DNA of 64,000 bases from Albimonas donghaensis (GCF_900106695.1 NZ_FNMZ01000005.1:124001-188000); one strand, 5' to 3'; counted from the stretch's first letter, positions 51,612 to 60,519 are shown. Notes: generated by a model from the letters alone, not told the origin. A program made the numbers and translations.

Positions 51612-52988
51612 TCAGCCCTCGACGGCGGCGCCCACGACCTTCTGGTCGCCCTTCAGGCCGATCGGGAAGGCGTCGAGATAGGCGTTGGGCGCCCGGCCGT
51701 CATAGGTCACGCCGTCGATGAACGCGCTTTGCGCGGGCTTGTAGCCGTCGCTGTCCATCGGGAAGTCGGTCTCGGCGGCCAGCCCGTCGTCGATCAGCGA
51801 CTTCGCGGCCTCCAGGTAGATGTCCGGGCGATAGACCTTGGCGGCGACGTCGGCATACCAGCTGTCGGGCCTGGCCTCGGCGATCTGGCCCCAGCGGCGC
51901 ATCTGGGTCAGATACCACACCGCATCCGAGTAGAACGGGTAGGTCGCGTCGTGCCGGAAGAACACGTTGAAGTCCGGAACCTCGCGCACGTCGCCCTTCT
52001 CGTATTCGAAGGTGCCGGTCATCGAGGCGGCGATCACCTCGGCGTCGGCGCCCACGTATTCGGGCCGGGACAGCATCTCCACCGCCTCCGCGCGGTTGGC
52101 GTTGTCGTTCGCGTCCAGCCACATGGCGGCGCGGATCAGGGCCTTGGTCACCGCGATGGCGGTGTTGGGGTATTCCTCGGCGAAGGCGGCGGTGATGCCG
52201 AACACCTTCTCGGGGTTGTTCTTCCAGATCTCGTAATCGGTGATCACCGGCACGCCGATGCCCTTGAACACGGCCGCCTGGTTCCACGGCTCGCCCACGC
52301 AGTAGCCGTAGATGGTCCCGGCTTCGAGCGTCGCGGGCATCTGCGGCGGCGGGGTCACCGACAGCAGCACCTCGGCGTCGATCTGGCCGGTGACGTTCTC
52401 GGGCGAATAGAAGCCCGGCTTCAGCCCGCCGGCGGCCAGCCAGTAGCGCAGTTCGTAATTGTGGGTGGAGACCGGGAACACCATGCCCATGTTGAAGGGC
52501 TTGCCCTCGGCGCGATACGTCTCGACCACCGGCTTCAGCGCGGCGGCGGAGATCGGATGCACCGGCTTGCCGTCCGCGTCGTGGGGGATGTTCTTCTTCA
52601 TCTCGGCCCAGACCGCGTTCGACACGGTGATGCCGTTGCCGTTCAGGTCCATGGAGAAGGGCGTGATGATATGCGCCTCGGTGCCGAAACCGATGGTCGC
52701 GGCCAGCGGCTGCCCCGCCAGCATGTGGGCGCCGTCGAGCTGGCCGTCGATGACGCCGTCGAGCAGCACCTTCCAGTTGGCCTGGGGTTCGAGCGTCACG
52801 AACAGGCCTTCGTCCTCGAAATATCCCAGCTCATAGGCCACCGCGAGCGGCGCCATGTCGGTGAGCTTGATGAAGCCGAAGGTCAGTTCGTCCTTCTCCA
52901 CATCCAGCATCTCGGCCGAAACGGGGGCGGCGAGGGCAAGACAGGACGTCGCGGCCAGAAGAGCCGTCGCGCCTTTTCCGAACATCAT
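51612..52988 (-). CDS. nrtA: Nitrate/nitrite-binding protein
   Basis: A 458-residue periplasmic binding protein of the NrtA/CmpA group. The N-terminal signal peptide ([23 protein letters not shown]) is followed by the mature start [27 protein letters not shown], where the nitrate site begins. [27 protein letters not shown] and [16 protein letters not shown] also follow NrtA. ATG 52988 has GGAGA 8 bases upstream; an ATG five codons earlier is an alternative. First structural gene after the ANTAR-type leader RNA, so it is expressed only when NasT prevents termination. Confidence 0.94.
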   Translation of the reverse strand: MMFGKGATALLAATSCLALAAPVSAEMLDVEKDELTFGFIKLTDMAPLAVAYELGYFEDEGLFVTLEPQANWKVLLDGVIDGQLDGAHMLAGQPLAATIGFGTEAHIITPFSMDLNGNGITVSNAVWAEMKKNIPHDADGKPVHPISAAALKPVVETYRAEGKPFNMGMVFPVSTHNYELRYWLAAGGLKPGFYSPENVTGQIDAEVLLSVTPPPQMPATLEAGTIYGYCVGEPWNQAAVFKGIGVPVITDYEIWKNNPEKVFGITAAFAEEYPNTAIAVTKALIRAAMWLDANDNANRAEAVEMLSRPEYVGADAEVIAASMTGTFEYEKGDVREVPDFNVFFRHDATYPFYSDAVWYLTQMRRWGQIAEARPDSWYADVAAKVYRPDIYLEAAKSLIDDGLAAETDFPMDSDGYKPAQSAFIDGVTYDGRAPNAYLDAFPIGLKGDQKVVGAAVEG

Positions 52989-53033
52989 GTGTCTGTTCTC
53001 CATATCGAACGCGGGAACCCACGGCTCAGGCGT

Positions 53034-53100
53034 GAAAAACAAAAAGGGCCGCACGATCACAGAACATGACCTGAAGAAGGTCACGTCGGATCGAGCAGCC
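53034..53100 (-). terminator. Regulated terminator of the nitrate operon leader
   Basis: On the minus strand GGCTGCTCGATC (53100-53089) pairs with GATCGTGCGGCC (53058-53047), with one U-U mismatch. The apical part can form TGACCT/AGGTCA. A U-rich run (five Us, G, five Us; 53045-53034) follows directly. The 5' arm overlaps leader hairpin 2, so the two cannot form together. Confidence 0.85.
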
Positions 53101-53160
53101 TTGCCCGTAGTCCCAGAGCTTTGGGTGGTATTTGGCGCGCGGGACTCCATTGCCCTGCGC
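53092..53160 (-). ncRNA. ANTAR-target (NasT-responsive) leader RNA, hairpins P1 and P2
   Basis: P1 (53160-53137) has a GCGC...GCGC outer stem, an inner GGGC/GUCCC stem and a hexaloop AAUGGA. P2 (53107-53092) is CGGGC-AAGGCU-GCUCG, a 5-bp stem with hexaloop AAGGCU. Both hexaloops have A at position 1 and G at position 4, the known ANTAR recognition rule. P2 shares bases 53092-53100 with the terminator. When NasT binds P1/P2 the terminator cannot form and nrtA onward is transcribed. NasT and NasS are encoded just upstream. The hairpin rule is established for NasR/EutV-type systems; its application here is inference from sequence. Confidence 0.87.
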
Positions 53161-53168
53161 TGATCTTT

Positions 53169-53197
53169 TTGTAACCCGAATCTGTTCGCAACCGCAA
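53169..53197 (-). promoter_or_regulatory. Putative promoter of the nitrate operon
   Basis: On the minus strand TTGCGG (53197-53192), 17 bases, TTACAA (53174-53169). The predicted start is near 53162, so the RNA would begin almost exactly at hairpin P1. Confidence 0.55.
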
Positions 53198-53231
53198 GAG
53201 AAAAGCGTGCGAGATGGGCGCAGGATTTATC

Positions 53232-53248
53232 GCGCACAAAATTTGCGC
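53232..53248. promoter_or_regulatory. Inverted repeat upstream of the nitrate promoter
   Basis: GCGCA (53232-53236) and TGCGC (53244-53248) flank an A/T-rich 7-base centre, about 35 bases before the -35. Layout resembles an NtrC-type site, but the match to the GCACC/GGTGC consensus is poor. Confidence 0.3.
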
Positions 53249-53342
53249 AGTTCACGCCGCCCCCCTGCCCCGGGGCGCCGCCGCCAGCGCGCCCCGGCCG
53301 GACCGGCGCCGCCCCGCCCCTGTTTTCAGAGGGTTGAGGCGA

Positions 53343-54524
53343 TCAGCCGGCGTCGGTCGGGTCGAAGATCTCGCCGTCGAAAAACCGGTCGGGGCCCAGG
53401 ATCATCCGTCCCGCCGCCGAGGCGACCGCCGTGGGCGTGTCCAGCGCGCCTTCGAGCTTTTCCGAGGCGCCCGGCAGATCGGCGCCGATCACGCCCAGGA
53501 TCTCGCGGTAAAGATCGGTGCGGAAGCAGTCCCGCGCCACCCGCGCCGCCTCGGCCCGGTCGAGCCCGTTGCGCGCCGCCAGCCGCGTGGCGATCCAGAT
53601 CGCCTGCGACCGCCACGGGAAAGTCGCGGCCCCGTCGAAGAACTCCAGGAACCGCGGCGCCGCGCGCTCATCCCCCTGCGGGTTGACCACCAGCCGCCCG
53701 GACAGGGACCGGTCGATGATCTCGGCGGGCACGTTCACATAGTCCGGCCGGGCCAGCAGCTCCGACGCCGCGATCCGGTGCGAGGGATCGGACAGCCACC
53801 GCCCCGCCCGCCACACGGCGCGCATCAGCGAACGCGCCGGCTCCGGCGCCTCGTCCGGCCAGCCGCGGCGCACCGCCAGCACCTTCTCGGGCGCGAAGCC
53901 CCAGATGGCGGAGCCGGGCAGGATCAGCTCGGCCACCCCGTTCTCCACCGCGATGGAGCCCCAGGGCTCGCCCACGCAGAAGGCGTCGATCTCGCCATCC
54001 GCCATGGCCTGCGCCATCTGCGAGGGCGGCACGGTGCGCACGTCCAGCGCCTGCGGCGCCTCCAGCCCCAGCGCGTTCAGCCAGTAATACAGCAGTTCCG
54101 CATGCATCGAGAACGGGAACGGCACGCCCAGCCGCAGCCGCCCCTCGGCCGCCGCGATCAGGCGCCTGCCGACGGCCTCGGCGTCGGTGAAGCCGGGCAT
54201 CCCGCCTTCCGCCCGCATCCGGCGGGCGAGCGCGGGCGACACGCCCACCACATCGCCGTTGACCGACAGCACCGACAGCGCGTCCAGCGGCGCCGGCGCC
54301 CCGCCCAGCCCGATGGACATGGCCACCGGCACGGGGGCGAGCATATGGGCCGCGTCCAGCGCGCCCAGCGCCAGCCGGTCGCGCACCGCCGACCAGGACC
54401 GCGACTTGCGCAGGATCAGCTCGATCCCCTCCTCGTCGGCGAAGCCCATTTCGCGGGCCACCACCAGCGGCGCGCAGTCCACCAGCGGGATGAATCCCAC
54501 CTCCACGGCGCCCCGATCGTTCAT
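53343..54524 (-). CDS. nasS: Nitrate sensor protein
   Basis: A 393-residue NrtA-like nitrate-binding protein without a signal peptide. It starts directly at EVGFIPLVDCAPLVVAREMGFADEEG, the position where mature NrtA begins, so it is cytoplasmic. Shared segments are AHMLAPVPVAMSIGLGG, FPFSMHAELLYYWLNALG and FCVGEPWGSIAV. In NasTS systems (established in Paracoccus and Azotobacter) NasS holds NasT until nitrate or nitrite binds. The ATG overlaps the nasT stop by 4 bases. The stop lies 146 bases from the predicted nitrate promoter. Confidence 0.92.
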   Translation of the reverse strand: MNDRGAVEVGFIPLVDCAPLVVAREMGFADEEGIELILRKSRSWSAVRDRLALGALDAAHMLAPVPVAMSIGLGGAPAPLDALSVLSVNGDVVGVSPALARRMRAEGGMPGFTDAEAVGRRLIAAAEGRLRLGVPFPFSMHAELLYYWLNALGLEAPQALDVRTVPPSQMAQAMADGEIDAFCVGEPWGSIAVENGVAELILPGSAIWGFAPEKVLAVRRGWPDEAPEPARSLMRAVWRAGRWLSDPSHRIAASELLARPDYVNVPAEIIDRSLSGRLVVNPQGDERAAPRFLEFFDGAATFPWRSQAIWIATRLAARNGLDRAEAARVARDCFRTDLYREILGVIGADLPGASEKLEGALDTPTAVASAAGRMILGPDRFFDGEIFDPTDAG

Positions 54525-55105
54525 TTCAGAAGCTCCGCGGCCGTGATCAGCGCCTGCGCGACCTCGGCCACCTTCTTGCCCTGGTCCATCGCCGTGCGCC
54601 GCAGCAGGGCGTAGGCCTCGTCCTCCGACACGCCGCGGGCCTTCATCAGGAAGCCCTTGGCGCGGTCGATGGTCTTGCGCTCGGCCAGCGCCGCCTTGGT
54701 GGCGGCCAGCTCGGCGCGCATCCGCGCGAACATGTGGAACCGCGCCACGGCGGCGTCGAGGATGGGCTTGATCCGCTCCTTGCGCAGGCCGTCGACGATA
54801 TAGGCGCTCACGCCCGCCTCGATCGCGGCCTTGGTCAGCTGGTCGTCGGTCCGGTCCACGAACATCGCCACCGGCCGGTCCAGCGGGCCGGAGGCCAGCG
54901 CCATCTCCTCCAGCACGTCGCGGGACGGGTTCTCCAGATCGGCGAGCACCACGTCCGGGTTCAGCTCCTTCAGGCGGCGCGACAGCCCGCGCTCATCCCC
55001 GATCACCGAGATCTCGTAGTCCCCGGCCTCGCGCAGGCCGTCGACGATGAGCATGGCGCGCTCGCGGTCGCGCTCCACCACGGCGATCCTGATGCTCTTG
55101 GCCAA
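54521..55105 (-). CDS. nasT: ANTAR-domain antiterminator
   Basis: A 194-residue RNA-binding response regulator. The receiver-like domain (about 1-120) keeps the acidic pocket (VVERDRE) and an aspartate in DVVLADLENPS. The ANTAR domain (about 130-190) reads AERKTIDRAKGFLMKARGVSEDEAYALLRRTAM in part, with the conserved Ala/Arg face that contacts A1/G4 hexaloops. The start codon is TTG at 55105 with AAGGA upstream, which may keep levels low. First gene of the nasT-nasS unit, upstream of the leader RNA it should bind at 53092-53160. It is divergent from urtA. Confidence 0.93.
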   Translation of the reverse strand: MAKSIRIAVVERDRERAMLIVDGLREAGDYEISVIGDERGLSRRLKELNPDVVLADLENPSRDVLEEMALASGPLDRPVAMFVDRTDDQLTKAAIEAGVSAYIVDGLRKERIKPILDAAVARFHMFARMRAELAATKAALAERKTIDRAKGFLMKARGVSEDEAYALLRRTAMDQGKKVAEVAQALITAAELLK

Positions 55106-55426
55106 GTCGGCTTCCTTTCGGCCCGGGAGGTCGCGGCGGGTCGCGCCGGGCGGAGGGCGCCGGGCGGAGGGCTGGGGACGTGTCCGCGTCTTTCGGCATG
55201 GCGCCGCGCATCCGCGCGGTCAATGCGGCGCCGCAGCGAAGCCGCCTCAAACCGGGTGTTTTCGCACAAATTTCCAGTGGAACCGCGGGGTTTGCCTGTT
55301 TTCACGGCGCCGGCGCCGCAGGATTGCCCCGACGTTCATCTTTCTCGCCGCCGCCCCCGACGTCATGCGACGGAAACATGACGTTTCCGCCTTGTCGCCG
55401 CCCGATTCCGACGCCGCTCCGTCAAG

Positions 55427-55442
55427 TTGGCCCGCCCCTTGC
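55427..55442 (+). promoter_or_regulatory. Sigma-54 (-24/-12) promoter of urtABCDE
   Basis: TTGGCCCGCCCCTTGC has GG at 55429-55430 and GC at 55441-55442, exactly 10 bases between, matching YTGGCACG-N4-TTGCW at the key positions. It lies 44 bases before the urtA start. It implies RpoN/NtrC control by nitrogen limitation. The rest of 55106-55426, between the divergent nasT and urtA genes, shows no gene. Confidence 0.8.
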
Positions 55443-55486
55443 AAACCTGTGATCAGCGCCAACACGCACAGCAGAGGGAGATGCTC

Positions 55487-56773
55487 ATGAAATTCGGCAG
55501 AAGGACGGTCCTGGGGGCCGCCACCGCGCTCGCCACGATGTCTCTGGCCTTCGCGGCCCAGGCGCAGGAGACCATCAAGGTCGGCATCCTGCATTCGCTG
55601 TCCGGCACGATGGCGATTTCCGAGACGACGCTGAAAGACGTCATGCTCATGCTCATCGAAGAGCAGAACAAGAAGGGCGGCGTGCTGGGCAAGCAGCTCG
55701 AAGCCGTGGTCGTCGACCCCGCCTCCGACTGGCCGCTCTTCGCCGAGAAGGCGCGCGAGCTGATCGCCGGCAACGACGTCTCGGCCGTGTTCGGCTGCTG
55801 GACCTCGGTGTCGCGCAAGTCGGTGCTGCCGGTGTTCGAGGAGCTGAACTCCATCCTCTTCTACCCCGTCCAGTACGAGGGCGAGGAATCCCAGCGCAAC
55901 GTGTTCTACACCGGCGCCGCCCCGAACCAGCAGGCGATCCCGGCCGTGGACTACCTTATGAACGAGGAAGGCGTGGAGCGCTGGGTGCTGGCCGGCACCG
56001 ACTACGTGTATCCGCGCACGACCAACAAGATCCTCGAAGCCTACCTGAAGGCCAAGGGCGTCGCCGAAGAAGACATCATGATCAACTACACGCCGTTCGG
56101 TCATTCCGACTGGCAGACGATCGTGTCCGACATCAAGGCCTTCGGCGCCGCCGGCAAGAAGACCGCCGTGGTCTCCACGATCAACGGCGACGCCAACGTG
56201 CCGTTCTACAAGGAGCTCGGCAACCAGGGCGTGGCCGCGACGGACATCCCCGTCGTCGCCTTCTCCGTGGGTGAGGAGGAGCTGGCCGGTCTCGACACCG
56301 AGCCGCTCATCGGCCACCTCGCCGCGTGGAACTACTTCATGTCCGCCGACACCGACGCCAACGCCGAGTTCATCGAGGCCTGGAAGGCCTTCGCCGGCGA
56401 GGACCGCGTGACCAACGACCCGATGGAGGCCCATTACATCGGCTTCAACATGTGGGTGAAGGCGGTCGAGGCGGCCGGCACCACCGACCCCGACGCGGTG
56501 ATCGACAGCCTCATCGGCGTGGCCGTGCCCAACCTGACCGGCGGCTACTCGGCCATGATGCCCAACCACCACATCACCAAGCCGGTGCTGGTGGGCGAGA
56601 TCCAGGGCGACGGCCAGTTCGAAACCGTGTGGGAGACCCCGGGCCTCGTCGCGGGCGACGCCTGGTCCGACCACCTGCCGGAGTCGGCGCCGCTGATCTC
56701 CGACTGGCGCGCGCCGATGTCCTGCGGGAACTTCAACACCGAAACCGGCAAGTGCGGCGGTCAGGGCTCCTGA
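55487..56773 (+). CDS. urtA: Urea ABC transporter, urea-binding protein
   Basis: A 428-residue periplasmic binding protein. The N-terminal signal contains a twin arginine (KFGRRTVLGAATAL), so export may be by Tat or Sec, with cleavage near AAQAQE. The mature start (TIKVGILHSLSGTMAISET) and FYPVQYEGEE, TDYVYPRTTNKI and FSVGEEEL are hallmark UrtA segments. The ATG at 55487, 6 bases after GAGGGAG, is preferred over one two codons earlier. First gene of urtABCDE behind a sigma-54 promoter, followed by a strong hairpin. Confidence 0.95.
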   Translation: MKFGRRTVLGAATALATMSLAFAAQAQETIKVGILHSLSGTMAISETTLKDVMLMLIEEQNKKGGVLGKQLEAVVVDPASDWPLFAEKARELIAGNDVSAVFGCWTSVSRKSVLPVFEELNSILFYPVQYEGEESQRNVFYTGAAPNQQAIPAVDYLMNEEGVERWVLAGTDYVYPRTTNKILEAYLKAKGVAEEDIMINYTPFGHSDWQTIVSDIKAFGAAGKKTAVVSTINGDANVPFYKELGNQGVAATDIPVVAFSVGEEELAGLDTEPLIGHLAAWNYFMSADTDANAEFIEAWKAFAGEDRVTNDPMEAHYIGFNMWVKAVEAAGTTDPDAVIDSLIGVAVPNLTGGYSAMMPNHHITKPVLVGEIQGDGQFETVWETPGLVAGDAWSDHLPESAPLISDWRAPMSCGNFNTETGKCGGQGS

Positions 56774-56804
56774 GCCCTGTCACCCGCCTGACGGCGTGAA
56801 AACG

Positions 56805-56838
56805 GCGACGGGCGGGGTCTGATGGCCCCGCCCGTCGC
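56805..56838 (+). other. Intercistronic hairpin between urtA and urtB
   Basis: A perfect 13-bp stem (56805-56817 with 56826-56838) and an 8-base loop start 32 bases after the urtA stop. Likely raises urtA relative to urtBCDE. An in-frame ATG for urtB in the loop is unlikely to be used. Confidence 0.7.
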
Positions 56839-56896
56839 GTCTCTCCCCCCCGCCCTCCCCATGGGGGCCGCGACGTTCACCGGAGTTCCCCGCCCC

Positions 56897-58504
56897 ATGC
56901 CCCTGCTCCGCCGCCTTGTTCTTCTGACATTCGCCGCGCTGGCGCTGGCCTTCCCGGCCACCGGCGCCCGCGCCGATGCGGCCGAAATCAGCGCCATCGT
57001 CGACAGGTTCGCCACCGCCTCCAAGTTCCCCCAGGTCGAGGCGGTGATCGAGGCGCTGGGCGCCGCCGGCGACCCGCTCGCCGTGCCCGCCCTGCGCGCG
57101 CTGGAGGCCGGCGAGCTTCAGGTCGCCCCCGACGGCCGCGTGGTGATCGAGCGCGGCGACGCCCTGCTCGACCCCGTGACGCTGGAGGCCGCCGCCCCCG
57201 TCGAGGGCCGGCTCAAGAAGGTGCGCACCAAGAATTCCATCCGCCGCATGATCGGCGACGTGATCTCGGGCCTGACCCTGCGGGCGCCCGAGCCGGCGAT
57301 CCGGATGACCGCGGCCGAGACCATCTTCGCCTCCGCCGACGCCGCCCAGCTCGACGCGCTCGAAGCCGCCCTGGCCGAAGAGACCGACGCCGGCGTGAAA
57401 TCGCGCATGGAGGAGGCCCGCGCCGCCATCCTGCTGACCGCCTCCGACGATCCCGCGGTGCAGATGGCCGCCATCGACATCATCGCCGACCGCGGCGACC
57501 AGCAGGCGCTGGCGGTGCTGGCGACCTACGCCAACCAGGCCAGCAACGCGGATGTCCAGGCCGCCGCCCGCGAAGGCGTGGCCGAGATCGAGAGCACGCT
57601 GGCCATGTGGCAGGCCGGCCAGAACATCTGGTACGGCGTGTCGCTGGGCTCGGTCCTGTTCCTCGCCGCCATCGGGCTGGCCATCACCTTCGGGGTCATG
57701 GGGGTCATCAACATGGCCCATGGCGAAATGGTGATGCTGGGCGCCTACACCACCTTCGTGGTGCAGGAGACCATCCGCAATTCCTTCCCCGGCGCCTTCG
57801 AGTTCTCGCTGCTGATCGCGCTGCCGCTGGCCTTCCTCGTCTCCGGTCTCGTGGGGCTGGTGATGGAGCGCGGGATCATCCGCCACCTCTACGGTCGGCC
57901 GCTGGAGACGCTGCTCGCCACCTGGGGCGTGTCGCTGATCCTCCAGCAGGCGGTGCGCACCATTTTCGGGCCCAACAACCGCGAGGTCGGCAATCCCGAC
58001 TGGATGTCGGGCGCCTTCATGATCGGCGAGATGTCGGTGACCTGGTCGCGGCTGTGGATCGTGGTCTTCGCGCTCTGCGTGTTCGGGGCGCTTCTGTTCG
58101 CCATGAACCGCACGCCGCTGGGGCTGCAGATGCGGGCGGTCACGCAGAACCGGCGCATGGCCTCGGCCATGGGCATCCGCACGCCCTGGGTGGACGCGCT
58201 GACCTTCGCGCTCGGTTCGGGCATCGCGGGGATCGCGGGCGTCGCGCTCTCCCAGATCGACAACGTGTCGCCCAATCTGGGGCGCACCTACATCATCGAC
58301 AGCTTCATGGTCGTGGTGTTCGGCGGCGTCGGCAACCTGTGGGGCACGCTGGTCGGCGGGCTGACGCTGGGGGTCGTGAACAAGTTCCTCGAACCCTATG
58401 CGGGCGCCGTGCTCGGCAAGATCCTGATCCTGGTCTTCATCATCCTGTTCATCCAGCGCCGGCCCCGCGGGCTGTTCGCGCTCAAGGGAAGGGCGGTGGA
58501 ATAA
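56897..58504 (+). CDS. urtB: Urea ABC transporter permease
   Basis: A 535-residue LivH-type permease with the long N-terminal periplasmic extension special to UrtB. A signal-like helix (about 5-25) is followed by about 200 residues of HEAT-like helical sequence (DDPAVQMAAIDIIADRGDQQALAVLATYA in part). The transmembrane domain starts near residue 245 (VSLGSVLFLAAIGLAITFGVMG) with GVINMAHGEMVMLGAY and the terminal VVFGGVGNLWGTL. ATG 56897 begins with the hydrophobic signal. The stop overlaps the urtC start by one base (TAATG). Confidence 0.94.
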   Translation: MPLLRRLVLLTFAALALAFPATGARADAAEISAIVDRFATASKFPQVEAVIEALGAAGDPLAVPALRALEAGELQVAPDGRVVIERGDALLDPVTLEAAAPVEGRLKKVRTKNSIRRMIGDVISGLTLRAPEPAIRMTAAETIFASADAAQLDALEAALAEETDAGVKSRMEEARAAILLTASDDPAVQMAAIDIIADRGDQQALAVLATYANQASNADVQAAAREGVAEIESTLAMWQAGQNIWYGVSLGSVLFLAAIGLAITFGVMGVINMAHGEMVMLGAYTTFVVQETIRNSFPGAFEFSLLIALPLAFLVSGLVGLVMERGIIRHLYGRPLETLLATWGVSLILQQAVRTIFGPNNREVGNPDWMSGAFMIGEMSVTWSRLWIVVFALCVFGALLFAMNRTPLGLQMRAVTQNRRMASAMGIRTPWVDALTFALGSGIAGIAGVALSQIDNVSPNLGRTYIIDSFMVVVFGGVGNLWGTLVGGLTLGVVNKFLEPYAGAVLGKILILVFIILFIQRRPRGLFALKGRAVE

Positions 58505-59673
58505 TGCTGTTCACGCGTTTTCTCGCCGGCGGGCTGAAATCCCCCGTCATCATCGGCGCCCTCGTGGTGATCCTCGCCATCGGGGTGATCGTCCCCGTGC
58601 TCAACCTCGCGGTCGCGCCGGGCTCCGCCTTCCACATCCCCGACCACATGGTGCCGCTCTTCGGCAAATACCTGTGCTACGCCATGGCCGCGCTCGCGCT
58701 CGACCTGGTGTGGGGCTATTGCGGGATCCTGAGCCTCGGCCACGGCGCCTTCTTCGCTCTGGGCGGCTACGCCATGGGCATGCACCTGATGCGCGAGATC
58801 GGCGACCGCGGCGTCTACGGCAACGCGGTCCTGCCCGACTTCATGGTGTTCCTGAACTGGAAGGAGCTGCCCTGGTTCTGGCATGGCTTCGACAGCTTCG
58901 TCTTCGCCTGCATCATGGTCGCGGCGGCGCCGGGGATCCTCGCCTTCGTCTTCGGCTGGTTCGCGTTCCGCAGCCGGGTCACGGGCGTGTATCTGTCGAT
59001 CATCACCCAGGCGATGACCTACGCCCTGCTGCTGGCCTTCTTCCGCAACGACATGGGCTTCGGCGGCAATAACGGCCTGACCGACTTCAAGGACGTGCTG
59101 GGCTTCGACCTGCAATCGGGGCGGGTCCGCTCCACCCTGTTCTTCCTGACCGCCTTCTTCCTCGCGCTGAACCTGCTGATCGCCGCGGCCATCGTCGGGT
59201 CCAAATACGGCAAGATCCTGCGCGCGGTCCGGGACGCGGAGCCGCGGACCCGCTTCCTCGGCTACCGTCCCGACAAGATCAAGCTCTTCGCCTGGACCGT
59301 CTCGGCGATCATGGCGGGGGTCGCCGGCGCGCTCTACGTGCCGCAGGTGGGGATCATCAACCCGGGCGAATTCGCCCCCGCCAACTCCATCGAGATGGTG
59401 GTTTGGACCGCGGTCGGCGGCCGCGGCACGCTGGTCGGGCCCATCGGCGGCGCGATCCTGGTCAACGCCGCCAAGTCCTGGTTCACCGGGGTGCTGCCCG
59501 AATACTGGCTGTTCGCGCTGGGCGCGCTCTTCATCTTCACCACCCTCTACCTGCCCGACGGCGTGGCCGGCCTGATCCGCAAGATGGTCGGCAAGGCCCG
59601 GTCGAAGCCCCGCGGCAAGGACGAGGAAACCGAGGCGCCCGCCGCGGACGCCCCGGCCGGCGCGGCGGAGTGA
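58504..59673 (+). CDS. urtC: Urea ABC transporter permease
   Basis: A 389-residue LivM-type permease with about nine or ten helices. Typical segments are LVWGYCGILSLGHGAFFALGGYAMGMH, RSRVTGVYLSIITQAMTYALLLAFF (both in part here) and GGNNGLTDF, then FLGYRPDKIKLFAWTVSAIMAGVAGAL, the coupling region, and GGRGTLVGPIGGAI. The C-terminal tail is charged and Ala/Glu-rich. ATG shares a base with the urtB TAA. UrtB and UrtC form the channel. Confidence 0.94.
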   Translation: MLFTRFLAGGLKSPVIIGALVVILAIGVIVPVLNLAVAPGSAFHIPDHMVPLFGKYLCYAMAALALDLVWGYCGILSLGHGAFFALGGYAMGMHLMREIGDRGVYGNAVLPDFMVFLNWKELPWFWHGFDSFVFACIMVAAAPGILAFVFGWFAFRSRVTGVYLSIITQAMTYALLLAFFRNDMGFGGNNGLTDFKDVLGFDLQSGRVRSTLFFLTAFFLALNLLIAAAIVGSKYGKILRAVRDAEPRTRFLGYRPDKIKLFAWTVSAIMAGVAGALYVPQVGIINPGEFAPANSIEMVVWTAVGGRGTLVGPIGGAILVNAAKSWFTGVLPEYWLFALGALFIFTTLYLPDGVAGLIRKMVGKARSKPRGKDEETEAPAADAPAGAAE

Positions 59674-59678
59674 GCGAC

Positions 59679-60518
59679 ATGACCGACACCCAATCCCAAT
59701 CCCAGTCCCAGTCCCAGCCTGTCCCCGCCGCCGCCAAGGCGCCGATCAACCCCGCGCTCGCCCCCACGCCCTCGGCGCGCAAGGACACGCTGCTCTATCT
59801 CGACGGCGTGTCCCGCAGCTTCGACGGGTTCAAGGCGATCAACGAACTCAGCTTCGTGCTGGCGATGGGCGAGATGCGCGCCATCATCGGCCCCAACGGG
59901 GCGGGCAAGACCACGATGATGGACATCATCACCGGCAAGACCCGGCCCGACAAAGGCGACGTCTTCTTCATGGGCGACATCGACCTGACCAAGCATGACG
60001 AACCCACCATCGCCCAGATGGGCATCGGCCGGAAGTTCCAGAAACCCACGGTGTTCGAGACCCAGACCGTGGCCGACAACCTGCTTCTGTCCCTCAAGGG
60101 CGAACGGCGCGGCATCCCCGCCCTGTTCTACCGGGACAACCGCAAGGACCGGCGGACCATCGACGGGATCCTCGACAAGATCCGGCTGGGGCATCGGCGC
60201 GATGAGCTGGCCGCCTATCTCTCCCACGGCCAGAAGCAGTGGCTGGAGATCGGCATGCTGCTCGCGCAGGACCCCAAGCTGCTGCTGGTCGACGAGCCCG
60301 TGGCCGGCATGACCGACGCCGAAACCGAGGAGACCGCGAGGCTCCTGCGCGAGATCGCGGTGGATCACTCGGTGGTGGTGGTCGAGCATGACATGGGCTT
60401 CGTGCGCGATCTCGGCGTGAAGGTCACCTGCCTGCACGAAGGGCATGTCCTGTCCGAGGGCTCGCTCGACCATGTCTCCTCCGACCCGCAGGTCGTCGAA
60501 GTCTATCTGGGGCGCTGA
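59679..60518 (+). CDS. urtD: Urea ABC transporter ATPase
   Basis: A 279-residue LivG-type ATPase. Walker A is GPNGAGKTT, the Q-loop region GIGRKFQKPTVFE, signature LSHGQKQWLEIGM (LSHGQ is usual in UrtD), Walker B LLLVDEPVAGMTD and switch VVVEHDMGFVR. The N terminus has a Gln-Ser repeat (residues 5-12) encoded by four CARTCC units, which is not part of the ATPase fold. ATG at 59679 has GGAG 8 bases upstream. It is spaced 5 bases after urtC and 1 base before urtE. Confidence 0.94.
   Translation: MTDTQSQSQSQSQPVPAAAKAPINPALAPTPSARKDTLLYLDGVSRSFDGFKAINELSFVLAMGEMRAIIGPNGAGKTTMMDIITGKTRPDKGDVFFMGDIDLTKHDEPTIAQMGIGRKFQKPTVFETQTVADNLLLSLKGERRGIPALFYRDNRKDRRTIDGILDKIRLGHRRDELAAYLSHGQKQWLEIGMLLAQDPKLLLVDEPVAGMTDAETEETARLLREIAVDHSVVVVEHDMGFVRDLGVKVTCLHEGHVLSEGSLDHVSSDPQVVEVYLGR
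59691..59714. repeat. CARTCC hexanucleotide repeat in urtD
   Basis: Four in-frame units (CAATCC twice, CAGTCC twice) encode alternating Gln-Ser at the start of UrtD. Length changes would keep the frame. Confidence 0.88.
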
Positions 60519-60519
60519 G

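Noticed and set aside
53232-53248. NtrC binding site for the nitrate promoter
   Set aside because: The inverted repeat does not match the GCACC/GGTGC consensus well and no sigma-54 -24/-12 element follows, so it is listed only as a weak repeat.
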